Shown here: positions 31,894 through 44,034 of the stretch, one piece after another
Layout of the letters: each line of letters starts with the position of its first letter
Numbering within the stretch: position 1 is the first letter of the stretch
Assembly: GCA_001600095.1 (NCBI GenBank)
Contig: BCIX01000001.1
Span: 1,364,001-1,428,000, forward strand
Source: Bullera alba
Lineage: Eukaryota > Basidiomycota > Tremellomycetes > Tremellales > Bulleraceae
Length of the DNA stretch: 64,000 nt
Direction: 5' to 3'
The notes under the pieces: model-generated
What the model was told of the DNA's origin: nothing
Seen by the model: the letters and a program-made list of their open reading frames with translations, nothing else
Databases searched by the model: none
Program-made: the position numbers and the translations under genes

Positions 31894-34800
31894 ATGCTTC
31901 CCGATGATACCGAGCTGCTGCTGGCTCAGCTGGAAGAAGCCTGTAATCCCTCTTATACTCCTCGACGACTGAATGCCTACGGCAATGGAGCGGTCTATGG
32001 AGGTAGCTCCAACATCGCCTACAATAGCTTCGACAATGGTTGTGAGTACGACTCCAATTTTCTACCTCAGATCACATTCCTACTGGATCATTGGAAGGTC
32101 TGAGATGTATACTGACAGCCGCAGGCTTCAACGTGAGCGCACTGACCCATCACGGAGGAGGAAGGGAACACCAAACCCACTTCCCACCCAACTTCGTGTC
32201 TCCCGATCCCCCAGGTACGTCTCGGTTGTGCATAATCTCTACTCATGCATGACTGAGGCTGACCTGCTGTCAGATCCATTCACCCCAGTCCGTCATCAAG
32301 CAGGAAGACCCAACAAGATCGAGCACCCGAATCCTCTCCCGGTGGAATCTTCACCCTTCATACCTCCTTCCTCATCTCCCTTAGCCAAGCCCAATCAACG
32401 AGCTCAGATGCAAAAGGCCACACTGTCCACTGGCCAACGAGAGATGCTGCATCCGCACTATGTTCCTACTCGAGGCAAGGAAGAGGAGAAAGTTCACCTA
32501 CCCACCCATGGGCCGTCGGTACAACCCTACGACGTCGATCCTTTCGAGAACGATGGGTGGAATGACGAGGATCTGGTTCGTCACGCCAGCTTCTATGACG
32601 CTCCTGCTATCAAGGACGAGGGTGAGTCATTCCATGGCTGATCGTCTCGACCACCTCATCATAGACACTGATGTAGAGATAGCTTCGGACGAACCGGTAG
32701 CAACTCCGGCTCTTATGGAGCAACGAGAGCAAATGGCTAAGAAGCAGGCCGAACAGGAAGAAAGAGCGAAGAATCCCGATGGAGAACCAAGAGTACCGGT
32801 AGACTCAGTTTGTGAGTCAAAGAGGGTATCAGTTTGGTCGACGACTGAGTAACGGCTTTCAGCTCCTCGATACCGCCCATTCTTCGGTGAATACACTCAC
32901 TTCAACCGCATGCAATCCCGAGTCTTCAATGTGGTGAGTCACAGGCTGAGAAAGTAATCAGACTAATCGTCTAGGTTTACAACTCGAATAACAACCTAGT
33001 CGTCGCCGGTACGTCTAGCTGAGTCTTCCCATAGTGTTCAGCTGACACCACACACAGCCCCGACTGGTTCTGGTAAGACTACCATATTCGAATTGGCTTT
33101 TCTACGAATGCTGGACGAATGGAAACATCAAGGAAGACGGCTGGCGATCTACATTGCCCCCACCAAGGTATGTAGCTCGTCACTCTAAGTCATCACTGAC
33201 TCTGTCAAAGGCATTATGCTCAGAGAGAGCTGGTGATTGGGCACAGAGAATGACCAGAATCAGCACTGGAGAGCACGAGATCGCCGAAGGTGCCGGTGGG
33301 CAGAGAGCTACTAAGGAGATCGAGCTGAAATGTAAGATCGACTTTGATCTCAGTTCCTACATACCGACCCACAAAGCTGATCATCTTACTAGGTCTCCTC
33401 GCAACTGGTGACACTACCGGTATTCGCATCAACACTGCCTGTAAAGATGTGGACTTGATCGTGACTACGGTGAGCACAGAGGCTGACTTTGCCTTACAAG
33501 AAGGCTGATTCTGCTTTAGCCTGAAAAGTGGGACGCGATCACCAGGAGGAAGCCAGATATGCAGCACGTCCTGAACAGAGTATCCTTGATCATGATTGAC
33601 GAGGTAGGTCTTTTTGGCATAGGACCAAGCTTACCGACTTCAGGTGCACATCCTTCGTGAGGAGCGTGGACCAACTTTGGAGGTCGTGGTGGCCAGAATG
33701 AAGAGTCTGGGCAGCGGAATCCGCTTCGTCGCTGTCAGTGCATCGGTGAGTGAAGTCCTCGTGACCTATTACTGATTCTCAGGTGCCCAACGTTGAGGAT
33801 GTAGCTCGATGGTTCGGCGATACATCAGCGAAGGAGGCGACTTTTACTGGTGTGTGGGAGTCAGGTGTGGATGCTTCTACTACCGTTGTTCCGCCTCCCA
33901 AATCACAAACTCCAAAGCTTGACCCTATGGCGAAGGTATTCAGAGTGAGTGAAGGGTGATGTATACCCAATGGCACCAGCTTATGTCTCTCAGTTCGGTG
34001 ATAACTTCCGACCGACACCTCTGAAGAAGATGGTCAGAGGATTCGACTCGGCCAACGCCTGGGCACTACAGCCACACTTGGACAAAGCCCTCTTTCCTCT
34101 TTTACAAGAGGATTTCCAGGTGGAGGGGAAACCTGTCATGGTGTTCTGTCCAACCAGAAAGAGTGAGTCGACTAGAGATTAGGCAAGCTTGTACCTAACT
34201 GATTCCTGTTAGTGTGCCAGACGACCGCCGAGATACTCTTCAAGACGTACGAAGACGAGGCTCGCAAGCCTCTCTGTCGACTCCCATGGAATCGACCGCG
34301 AGTGTAGGCCACAAGACTTTCTTAAGCTTTGAACATGGACTGACTGTAGCAGGCCGCCCCATGAGAATGGTTTGCTCGATGCCAATGTTCAAGAGTGGTC
34401 CATGGCAGGAATTGCAGTGCATCATGCGGGACTCGACATGGAAGATCGACGCAAGATCGAACAATGGTATAAAGACGGCAGACTCAAAGTCTTAGTGTGC
34501 ACATCTGTAAGTGATCGAGATACCGCATCTCAAAGGTGGCACTGACAACCACTCAGACTCTCGCTGTGGGGGTAAACTTGCCCGCTCATACTGTAATCAT
34601 CAAAGGTACCCAGACGTGGAGTGGACCAGTGGATGGATTTAGAGAGTACTCGGACATTGAGGTACAGGTGAGTACCAGTTGCTTGAAGTCTGCTAACATG
34701 GCTCCCAGCAAATGATGGGTCGAGCTGGAAGACCGCAGTACGACAAGTTTGGTGTAGTGGTCGTCATGTGCGACATGAACAAAATGTCCAAGGTAGGTAC

Positions 34801-37800
34801 CAAGACCAAAAAAGGGCGTATTACCCATAAGCAGTACTGGTAAACTGACACGACTCAGTACCAAGAGATGCTCAACTCTAAGACCATACTGGAGAGTCGA
34901 CTACATGAGCATCTGACCGAGCGTAAGTTTGGCCAAATTGGGCTACCGCTGATTCTTCCAGATCTCAATAGCGAGATCGCTCGAGGGACAATCAAGGATC
35001 ACAAGACGGCCCAGGACTGGCTGAAGAAGTAAGTCGGTATCTCCTGATAGACCCGCTAATCGAAAGCACCTTCTTATACGTCAGGGTCCAGCAGAACCCA
35101 GATCATTACGCTCTAGAATCCGATGGAGCACAGACCGGTGACGGATCATGGGAAGTCTGGCTCAAGCACTACGTCGATGTGAGCTTTCTTCCGTCGTTCC
35201 CCCCATTCTGGCCATAGCTTACCCAGTCTATAGGAAGCACTGGAGAAGCTGGAGGCGCACAACCTTGTCAGCATCGATTCCGACGATGACGACGAGCAAG
35301 GCCGAGACTCCATCGTTGCTACTGTGTAAGTGAGAGAAGATAACCGAGCTGATAATTCAGCTATGGAGAGGCTATGAGTAGGAACTGTATCGGTATGTCA
35401 TCGACCAACTGTAGTTGTCGAGCTACACTGACTTCTGCTTAGCCTATGGAACGGTAAGCCAATCGAAGGCGCTTCGCCGTACGCCGCTGATAGTCACAGA
35501 TGGCAAACATCATGCAGATCGACGATACTTTCAACCTCAGAGATCTCCTGGTACTGCTTAGTGGTGCTGTCGAGTGAGTGCAGCCAGGCCCATTCCGCGG
35601 AGTACTAGCTGAACTGGTGATTAGATTCAGAGACTTGCGTATCCGAGCTGGAGAGCAGCCGGTGAGTCATGAGTTCCGTGAGTAGTGAGCTTTGCTGATG
35701 CACACAACAGCTGCTCAACGCTCTGCGAGCCAATGTATCGACAAAGTACCAATTGGAAGCACCGGCAAAGTCCTACGCGTGGGTACATATAGCCGTGGGC
35801 GGCGCTGACCTTGCAGGGACAAGGTATTCCTCATGCTTCAAATGGCTTTCGCGAATATCTCCATAGCGCAAGACCAGGGTGGTCAAAGAACGGAGTTGGC
35901 GGCGCCGAGACAGACTCATATGGCCATCTTTGCTTCTGCATCGAGAATCGCGAACAGTGAGTATACCTACGAGAACGTCTGTACTCGTACTGACTCTTCC
36001 CAGCCATACTGGACGTGTGTAGTCAGAAGGAGCTTGGGTTCGCCACACTCAACGCCCTCGCGCTTGTGCATACGGTCAACGGGAGAGCGTGGGAGAAAGA
36101 CGCCACGATCTTCCGTCAACTGACTCGGATTGGTGAGCTGATCGCCGGTGGTTGGGACTTTGGCTGAGTGGTGCAGGACCTAAATCCATCGTCCAACTTC
36201 AAGTCCGAGGTATCACAAGTGAGTGTCTCTTAACCCAATGAAGCTGACGTCGCGCAGGCTTTGAGGCACTGAGAGCTATGAGGCCGGAGGAGATCAGTAA
36301 TCTTCTAATCAGAGACATCAAGTTTGGTCTGAGTGTGAGTGCACAATCTGGGAAGTGGAACTGACGAGATAGGTACACGCCGAGATCGACGCACTGCCCA
36401 GGTACAAGATCAACATCCGGTTAGCTTACAAGACTCTGCTGCTCTAGCATGAACACCGAGCTGACCCCAAGCCTAGAGAAGACACTCTCGAAACCAAGGG
36501 AATGGGGGATTACCCCGAGGTCACACTGACCATCTCCCTCGAGCCCAGATTCACCGTTCTCAAAGAGAAGGGAAAAGGCAAGGCCAAGTCTGACGTCTTC
36601 CGCAATGTATCTATCCTGGTCATTCGCTCGGATCACAAGCACATGGCTTATGTCAGGCAGAGGTGAGCTCCCCATTCCACTAAACCGAGCCTTGTGGAAA
36701 GCGCAGCTCACACCATGGCACTAGGGCATCTAAGGTCACCAAAGATAAAACTGTCCAAGTGCGCTGTGATTTAGAGTCCCCAGACCACAAGATCTTGGTC
36801 TATGCCGGAGGTGGGTCGCGCGCGGGTCATGATGATCTGAACACTGCCTGACTAATGGCTGATAGTCGACGAAATGTCGGGGACAATGAGCGTGGAGACC
36901 TACGATCCTCAAGTCCCCGCATTTCACTTCCCAGACAAGCCACCCAAGCGAAAGACTCCAAGCCCAGTGAGTTCAGTTGTAAATAATGCTTCAGTGTATC
37001 AGCTGACACTTCGTAGGTTGAGGTCCCGAAAACAAGGAAGGAGAAGGAGGTCCCGTCTGCCACCGTCACTCAACGGGCCTGTAAGCATACCTGCAAAGAT
37101 CGCCAGAAGTGCAATCACGTCTGCTGCAAGGAGACTCCGGTCGTCGCTGCGGAGGGACCAAGCAGGAGCCGATTAACGAGTGCCGCGAGTCTGCCTGACC
37201 AGAACAAGGGTGAGTCCTTCGCTTGGAGGGCTGCTAGTCACATAGCTAATTGTCATAGATCCCCGTAAGGAGACTTCGAAACTTGACAAAGCCGCCTCCT
37301 CCAAAATAATCGAAGCCGATGACGATGTCGAGATGATCGACATTTCCAATGTCAAGAGCAAGTCTCAAATCCGAGCGAAACTCAAGAACAACGACATTTA
37401 CGCGAAGAAACAACCCACACCCGAACCATCTCAGCCGGTCGCAAAAGGCAAGAACAAGTCTGCCGAGATGTTATTCCTCGGTATCGAGTCGGATGAGGAG
37501 GACGAAGTCGGGGAGGGGGATGAAGATCCGATGAGTCAAGAACTGGACGATATCGCAGCAAGCAAGAGCCCCGAACCGGTTCCAAAGAACAAGAATAAGA
37601 ATAAGAGTCAAGACAACCAGCTCGACAAGAAGCAGAAGTCAAAAGCGAGACCATCGTCCGCGCCAATGCAAGACCCCGACCTTGGTCAAGACCCCGAACA
37701 TCACCCTCCTGCCCCGAAACGCGCCAAACATGCCGAACCGATCAAGAAGTTTGCAAGCATCTTCGACTCTTCGCCCACCCAAGCCTCAAGCTCGGCTCGC

Positions 37801-38003
37801 CCATCGATATTTTCGCAGCCGATCAGGAGAGCCAAAGGTGAGTTGCAAGTCGAGCATAACTGGAGTCTTGATCCTGACGAGCCATAGTCGACCAAGAACC
37901 CATTGTCATCGATGGTGATGATGAAGAAGAGACGGGCGCCAATTTCCGATCCGACGACACCCAAGCCGAAGTCCTCGCTCTAATGGGACCTCTTCTGTAC
38001 TAG
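31894..38003 (+). CDS. MER3: Meiotic DNA helicase MER3/HFM1
   Basis: About 37 introns interrupt this 6.1-kb gene. The start is MLPDDTELLLAQLEEACNPS. Helicase motifs follow across exons: FFGEYTHFNRMQSRVFNVVY, APTGSGKTT (Walker A), APTKALCSER, TTPEKWD, IMIDEVHILREERGP (DEVH box), VAVSASVPN, VFCPTRK, GIAVHHAGLDMEDRR, STLAVGVNLPAHTVIIKG and QQMMGRAGRPQYDKFG. A winged-helix and Sec63-like region (LRIRAGEQPLLNALR; GFATLNALALVHTVNGR; FEALRAMRPEEIS) comes next. The C-terminal zinc-binding C-K-H-T-C-K-D-R-Q-K-C-N-H-V-C-C-K-E block is characteristic of HFM1/MER3 and separates it from BRR2 and SLH1. MER3 unwinds DNA to stabilise crossover intermediates in meiosis. The C-terminal 250 residues are disordered and Lys/Asp/Glu-rich. 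It is a single-cassette helicase. Confidence 0.92.
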
Positions 38004-38205
38004 ACCACAAGCACTCTACCCAGGTTTCAGGCCGGAGTGATATGATATATGATCGAGTGGTGTTACATGACGAGTCGCTGAGTACAACTATGCATTCCTT
38101 ACATGTGCAATGGTGCGATGTGAACGAATGATGGTGTGGATACTGAACAGATACATGGCGTGTAGATTATACCAGGCATGTCGAGGGTCTTGGTTGTCGA
38201 TAAGG

Positions 38206-40222
38206 CTACAGAGGTGGGTTGTATGATCGAACTCTACGGATTGTCAGTCCTGTGCTAGTGAGGGTATAGGAGCCGCTGGTACTCACTTTGAGAAGAAGAA
38301 CGGCTTCTGGTGCTTCAAGGACAATGCTAGGGATTCTTCGGTAGCGAGGTTCAAACTGCTATACGAGATCATCTCGAGTTTGTTCCATCTAGGCACTCGA
38401 CGTCAGCATCCGCCTATCCGACATCGCTGCTGTGTGCAGTGATTGCAAGAGAGAAGGAGAAACTGCCCACCTTCCCCGTTGAGTCTCTTTCAACACGAGC
38501 TCCATCTCGAACTCGTATTTCGGCTCTCTGCCGGGTTCCGCCAAGTCCGTAACCACGATCCTGGGCCTTTTCTTTCCGTCCCTCGATTTAAGCTTGCCCT
38601 GAAGTGTTTTGTCCAAGTGATCGACAGTGTTCTCGTCCGAGTCTGATCGCAGGAGACGCCATTGTCCGAAGTGTAGTCCCTTGGACCGTAAATTGGGCTT
38701 GAGTAGTGGCACGACGTCACCGGGTCTAAACGTACATTAGCTCAACGAAAGGGAGAGACCATTGGAAGAGAGAAAGACGGAGGTGGCGTTACATACGTGT
38801 CAGTCGTCAAGAACGAGATGACGGACCCGTCGGGGTAGAACCGCAGGAACCGGTGATAAGTGACTACAAAGTGGAATCAGCATCAGCTGTGTCGGGCAAC
38901 AGGCCGGGTTATAGTGTACTAACTAAGATGGGTAATCTGTCACTCCAAGTTAGCCGTGCAATCATCTTCAGTCAGATCAAGATGGACTCACCGCGACCTC
39001 CTGATCACCGGCTCCCGGTCGTCTATAGTGAAGCGTAAATTGTTGTCCTTCCTAGCACTCGATCGGCCACTCACACATAATGACAAACGGAGATGTAGCA
39101 ACCATCGAACCGGACTCTCTCCTCTTCAATCATCACAGTCCTCCATTCACCTGCATGACGCTGTGCCAATTCTCCTTGCGTCCGCATCTGGGGCAATATC
39201 GCCGGAGGGATGTACAGGCTCTCCGCCAGCCGCTTCCATTTCGCCGACCGGCTCGTCAAGTATCTAGCCTTCCAACACGTCAGAGCGAGCCTTTCGAGGG
39301 ATAGGACATCGAGGTGGAGAAGAATTTGATCGAAGAGTTCTGAAGGGATGGCCGAAATCGGCATCGGCAGGTTCTCCTCTGCTGGCAAGAAGGCCGCCTC
39401 GTCCATCGGGATAGAAGCGCTTTGCAGCAGTTTCGCGAGGGGCGATTGGCGAGTCGAGGCGCTTCCTGATCCGACCTTTTCGTAGTCTGGGGATACTTGA
39501 ATGTGTCGTTGGAACGAGTATGGCTCTTCTGTCGGCGCTGACGCGGACACTATATCGGTAGTCGTGGGCGTGACGTCCTCCAATTCCTCGGGCAGATCTC
39601 TCCGCGATTGGGCGTACAGCCTATCAATCGAGTCTGAAAATATATCAGCTGGATCATATCTTCAGTAGACCAAGATTTGGGACTCACCGTCCATCTTGAA
39701 TGCCTGCCGATATAGATTCAACGCTTCACTCAGCTGACCCGCCTGCTCCGACTCGACCGCCTGGGCATAGACCTGCAACGCGGTGCTGTTCTTCATCTTG
39801 CCCTTGTTCCGCCCTAGATACTTGAGTACCGTCTCCTGAGGCGTCAACGCGTCGCTCTCGCCAGCTGCACTGTCGGGCATATAGGATGAGGACGATTTGT
39901 GGTCTTTCGACCGCGACGGGGAGATGACACGGTGGAAATCGTTCTTTGGCGATACAGGTGCCGCCGCGTTCTTCACATCGCCCGTGGTATCCGACGGTCC
40001 TGGCGCTCTTGACCTCGATGGACCGGGTTTGGAGGTATCCTTGTCCTTCTTTGTCTCCACTTCCTTCTGCCATTCCAGCCTGAAGCGCTCCAGTTCCTCG
40101 TCGACGATGGGCGGCGCAACGAGTATTTGAGCGCCGGTGGATTCGGTTCTTGAGCCGTTGGGTCTCTCTGGCTTGTCGGCAGAGACATCGAGTCTGCTCA
40201 TCCTCTCGGCGAGCGTTGTCAT
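38206..40222 (-). CDS. HRT3: F-box protein HRT3/FBXO9, SCF substrate receptor
   Basis: Eight or so exons encode about 540 aa. The N-terminal third is disordered (start MTTLAERMSRLDVSADKPER), then a TPR/MIT-like helical hairpin reads YAQAVESEQAGQLSEALNLY, as in FBXO9. The F-box is MPISAIPSELFDQILLHLDV followed by LERLALTCWKARYLTSRSAK. The conserved C-terminal domain gives ERVRFDGCYISVCHY, FHHFLRFYPDGSVISFLTTD, TPGDVVPLLKPNLRSKGLHF and GQWRLLRSD, ending after a last intron in PFFFSKVRSYNPPL. The end matches FBXO9-family C-termini (PLFFxRVRSY). As part of an SCF ubiquitin ligase it selects substrates; FBXO9 has been linked to TOR-pathway components, but a target here is unknown. The gene shares a 270-bp divergent promoter with MED10. 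Confidence 0.88.
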
Positions 40223-40492
40223 GATGTCGGGCGCAGCGAGTGATAGTGTGAACGTTCACTTGAAAGTATGACTCATTTGTAACCACTTTACTCGCCATCG
40301 CCATCGTCAGCAGTCGACCGACCTCCACTTCAGCGGAGTTCGCTATTTGGTTCCGCGCGGTCTGCCAGCAGGCCAGCTGCTGCTGGTGCTCCTGCCGAAG
40401 ACATCGCTCCTGAGCTTGAGCGAAGTTCAGGCAAAGCAGTGCACACTGCAGCAAGTCTGGAGGAAGGTTGCATCCACTTCTGAACACCTGAA

Positions 40493-41292
40493 ATGTCGCT
40501 AGCGCCGCCGCAACTCCCCTCGCCGGCGGCCACACCGGACCAATTATCGAGTCAACACCCATCACCGAACGCAACAGAAGAGGAGATCAGGGATCAAGTT
40601 GAGAAACGGCTCCTGTTGCTGAGTCAAGATCTGTACGAGCTGGAGATCTGCGCTGGTGAGGTGGTAGCGGGACAGGAGGATCGGGTACCGAACTTCCTGT
40701 AAGCCTTTGACTCTTATTCAAGGCTCAGAATCAGGATCACAGAACTGACTCTGATTCAGACAAAGTATAAATGAACACTATGTCGTTCTGAATGACTTGG
40801 GCCGCAGGATGAATGATACAGTCCCATTCCAGGTAGTCGAGTGAGTCAAATACCTGTATGCCAGACGAGACCTCGCTGAACAACGCTTCAGGAGCGTCGA
40901 TATGCACCGGAATCCACATGGCTATACGAAGAATGCACTGTCAATAGCGACCGGAGAGAATCAGTACTCCCTAGGGCGAGTGCTGGGGCTAGAGGTGGGT
41001 TTCTTTTCGTGAGCTTGACATCATAGTCTGACACAGCGCTCAGTCTTTTCGAAGAGAGCTACACGATGCGCTGGGCAGAGAATTCCCCACTGTACCTCTG
41101 CCAGAGAGGCAACATCAGCCCAAAATCGACAGCGGCGAACCAGAACAAACGAAGATGGCTCAGAATGGCACGAAGGACGGGGTCATCAAGACGGAAACGT
41201 CTAGCTCCACAGCCGCTGTCAATTCAGCTTCTGTGAACCCCCCATCCGCCCAGGAGCCCACGCAGACGAACGACGCTCAGCTACCGCCATAA
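40493..41292 (+). CDS. MED10: Mediator complex subunit 10 (Nut2)
   Basis: Four exons encode about 205 aa. After a Ser/Pro-rich start (MSLAPPQLPSPAATPDQLSS), helical Mediator segments appear: RDQVEKRLLLLSQDLYELEI, then after an intron INEHYVVLNDLGRRMNDTVP, FQVVESVDMHRNPHGYTKNA and GLESFRRELHDALGREFP. The order (long helix, V-P-x-x-V-(V/L)-x-x-(V/I)-D, then R-N-P-x-x-Y-T) is diagnostic for MED10, a core subunit of the Mediator middle module bridging activators and RNA polymerase II. The C-terminal 70 residues are low-complexity (TETSSSTAAVNSASVNPP). It ends 126 bp from the stop of the convergent MAPEG gene. Confidence 0.9.
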
Positions 41293-41417
41293 CGGACTCT
41301 CAGGTCAAATATACCCCGCACCTCGATACCCTTGTTCCAGCTTTCCACTATACATTGGTTGTACTCCACGCCACAAAATGCATCGGTAGCTCTCCAGCTT
41401 GGACGTAAAGTATCGCT

Positions 41418-42234
41418 TTACAATGGAAGCCCCTTCATTCGGTTGGCAGCCTTGACGAAGAGGGTGAAGCAGGATCCAAGGCCGGCGAAATACAGCCCGG
41501 TACGGACATACGCCCATGTCGCTAGGAAACATCAGGATCAGTCCGGGTCATTGCCTGAGTGGTGGTCGGATCCACTCACGGTCCTCGATGAGGACATAGC
41601 TGAGGTTGTAGGCGACCCTGCTGGCGAGCCAGCCGGCGGCGCAGGCATGCAATGTCTTGACGTCTACACCAGCGATGTTTCCGGCAATCTACCATCGTTG
41701 TCAGCGGACAGCAACCGAGAGGATAATGGGCTTGGATTCACGATGGCAGCGGCGAAGAGGGGCAAGTTGCTAGTATATTCAGTACATGCTGCTCCTTGAA
41801 TCATAGCACATGCACCTACACGTGATTGTTGTTGTTCGCGTCGACTGCCCTGGTGATCTTCCTAGATAGCTGCGTACGTGTAAATACACAGCTACTAAGA
41901 GTCAGTCATCATTGACTCACATCGCCCGGGATCTTGTCTCCTATTTTCGCCCATGATTCTTTTGGCATCTACCCGGTAAGTGTCCGTCAGTCCTGTACGA
42001 GCATTTATAAACTCGACGCACGGCGTTGTTGTACGCCCCAGGGGCTGACTTCTCCGTTCTCGCGATTGCCCACCAGAGTGGAGCCATCCTATCCGAGAGC
42101 CAGCAGATGAGCACCGATCTATGACGGTCGAACGGGAGGAACAGTGCTCACGATACGACCCATCCTGCTGGCACTGCGTAGAGCGAGTAGTTGAGGCTCA
42201 GGCCCGGGGCGGCGGAGTAGTGCTTGAAAGACAT
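41418..42234 (-). CDS. MAPEG-family membrane protein
   Basis: Six short exons join to about 153 aa: MSFKHYSAAPGLSLNYSLYA, VPAGWVVS and MAPLWWAIARTEKSAPGAYN; then GDKIPGDLSRKITRAVDANN and an exon beginning IAGNIAGVDVKTLHACAAGW with LASRVAYNLSYVLIED; then TWAYVRTGLYFAGLGSCFTL and FVKAANRMKGLPL before TAA at 41418-41420. The order of a first helix, a basic cytosolic loop (K-I-x-R-x-x-(R/N)-A), the A-G-N-x-A-G-V helix start and (S/A)-R-V-x-Y-x-x-x-Y identifies the MAPEG superfamily (microsomal glutathione S-transferase and relatives). Fungal members of this class are often uncharacterised. The first intron is at the same codon and phase as in the partial paralogue at 1-123, about 41 kb away. Confidence 0.85.
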
Positions 42235-42547
42235 TATATGGTGATTGATGTATCTGTGAACGGACTCGTTGCAGGTTGACTCAGGTCGAGATGAAAGGGT
42301 TCGAGGTGGAGACGAACGGCAATTGAAGACCGGCGAGCGATCGGCCATCGGCTCCGGCAATTCCAGCAAACCCGTCTCGCCACTTGTCTATGTCCTTGCC
42401 TTGAATCTTTGCACTTTGGCTACCAGGAGACCGTGTCAAGTACGTCAACGCTCTGGTGCTGCAGGCAGGGTTGACCAGTTGTAGGGTCTCGAGCGATTGG
42501 TCGTGCATCACAAGGATTGCTCGGACCCAGTACAGGGTGAAGTGGCA
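42235..42547. other. Short spacer between the MAPEG gene and USE1, no gene seen
   Basis: A 313-bp spacer between the start of the MAPEG gene and the stop of USE1, both on the minus strand. It should carry the MAPEG promoter and USE1 3' UTR. No strong motif is visible. Confidence 0.35.
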
Positions 42548-43688
42548 TCAAGTGAACCGTATGAGCATGTACGTCCATACAAACAAGACTAGCACCAGGA
42601 CGACAATCCCGAGAGTCATACACGTCGTGCTCCGCCCTTTCTTCGATACCGCCGAGAGGTTCTTCTTCGAGGATCGGGTATTGGTCAAGTTATCTAGGGA
42701 ATCATCAGCCAGATTACGGACATAGGAGGCACAAGACCCACTCTCGAGTGTATTCTGCGATACCTCCAATATGGCCTTTTCCTCCTCGAGCGAATTGGCG
42801 AAGTGCACAGCGTTGAGCTTTAGCCTGTGTGACATCTAGTATCTGTCAGTAGTGACCCTCGGGCGCTGAGGAATATACTCACGTCTGCCAATTGACCACC
42901 GAGCTCTTCGTGCAGTTGAGAAGCACCCATGCCTGTCCCGCCTGCACTCCCCAGTAGCTGGTCTCGCGACGATGGCCCTTGCTTGGGTGCTGGAGGTTTC
43001 ATACGGACAGGCAACAATCCAGCGTCTGCTCCTTGACGATCCTCCTTCTCCCGCCTGGAAAGGTATTCATTCAGGTTCGGAATGTTCCTGTGCCGCAAGG
43101 TAGCTTCCGGAGTGTTTGCGTTGTGTTGCTCGGGAGGTGATTCCGCTGATAAACTGAGAATCCCCTGCTCCTTCTTGCCTTCGGGAACCGCAGGGGGAGC
43201 CTGCTCTTGGGCATCAACCATTGCGTTACGCTGTGACTTGTACACCACGGGCGAGGTCCTAGCGAGATCGAGCATACGCTCGTGTCGCAGCTCGGTTGAC
43301 TTCAAGGATTTGTCGAGATCGCTCAACGTTCCTACAGTGGTCGACGAGCTAACCGTCAGCTCATGCGACACACTCCTTGACTCACCCTTCGTTGCTGGAC
43401 TGTAAAGCCTGGAGCAAGGCTCTCGCGTAGCGGACATTCTATTTGCCAGTCAGCTTTATAAGTACCAGCGTTCAGACGAAAGCTGACCTGAGCATCCTTC
43501 TTCACTTGGCTCAGTTCCCCAGCATCCACTTCCACCTCCCATCCAAAGTCCGAACTGGCCGCTTCGAGGGATTTGACCAGGCGAATCAAGTTGATCAGTC
43601 CGTGGGGTTTCGACGCCGCATCCTGTGCCGCCTTCACGACCTGTGGAGCAGGTGCTCCCAATGCAGACGATACTGGCGGTGCTATCAT
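42548..43688 (-). CDS. USE1: ER SNARE Use1
   Basis: Four exons encode about 325 aa. The first exon starts MIAPPVSSALGAPAPQVVKA and runs into LINLIRLVKSLEAA and a DAGELSQVKKDAQ helix; the next reads NVRYARALLQALQSSNEG. The third carries SSTTVGTLSDLDKSLKSTEL and a Pro/Glu-rich linker. The SNARE helix is split by an intron: ELGGQLADMSHRLKLNAVHF, then ANSLEEEKAILEVSQNTLES. It is followed by a single C-terminal transmembrane anchor (CMTLGIVVLVLVLFVWTYML) with only IRFT after it. The domain order and the Asp at the zero layer (QLAD/DMS) match Use1/SLT1, the unconventional Q-SNARE for Golgi-to-ER retrograde transport. An in-frame ATG nine codons upstream (at 43715) could be used instead. USO1, in the anterograde direction, is also in the window. 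Confidence 0.8.
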
Positions 43689-43750
43689 GTTGAGAGTTGG
43701 GTTTGATGCATGCATGAGATCAATACAAGAGTTGATGCGTGTGCTGGAAG

Positions 43751-44002
43751 ATGAGTCGTAGTGCCACACTCGGGGTTGACTCTCGGCGCGCGGTGGTATC
43801 ACCGGCACTCTCCCGCCCAACCTCGATATCGCGTTTCAAACACTCGACCTATACGAAGACTCAACCTTCCATTCCACACTTTCCACCATCGAACCAGTCT
43901 CAGCCTCAAGAAAACCGGCGCGTACGGTTCTATAAGGTCGACAGAAGCTACTGGCTCTCAACGACCTACGTTGCTCGACTCGTCGACGAGCTCATGTCCT
44001 AG
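43751..44002 (+). other. Upstream ORF (83 codons) in the SWR1 leader
   Basis: An uninterrupted ORF of 83 codons starts MSRSATLGVDSRRAVVSPAL and ends at TAG 44000-44002, 32 nt upstream of the SWR1 start. It is basic and Ser/Arg/Tyr-rich with no recognisable domain. It lies on the coding strand of SWR1 inside the 346-bp USE1-SWR1 spacer. It could be a regulatory uORF, a small independent protein, or chance; nothing in the sequence decides. Confidence 0.3.
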
Positions 44003-44034
44003 CTGCTCAACCCAAAAAGTGGAGGTTGTCCATT

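Noticed and set aside
39726..40574. 282-codon minus-strand ORF overlapping HRT3 and MED10 starts
   Set aside because: It runs through the introns and the divergent promoter and contradicts two clear gene models.
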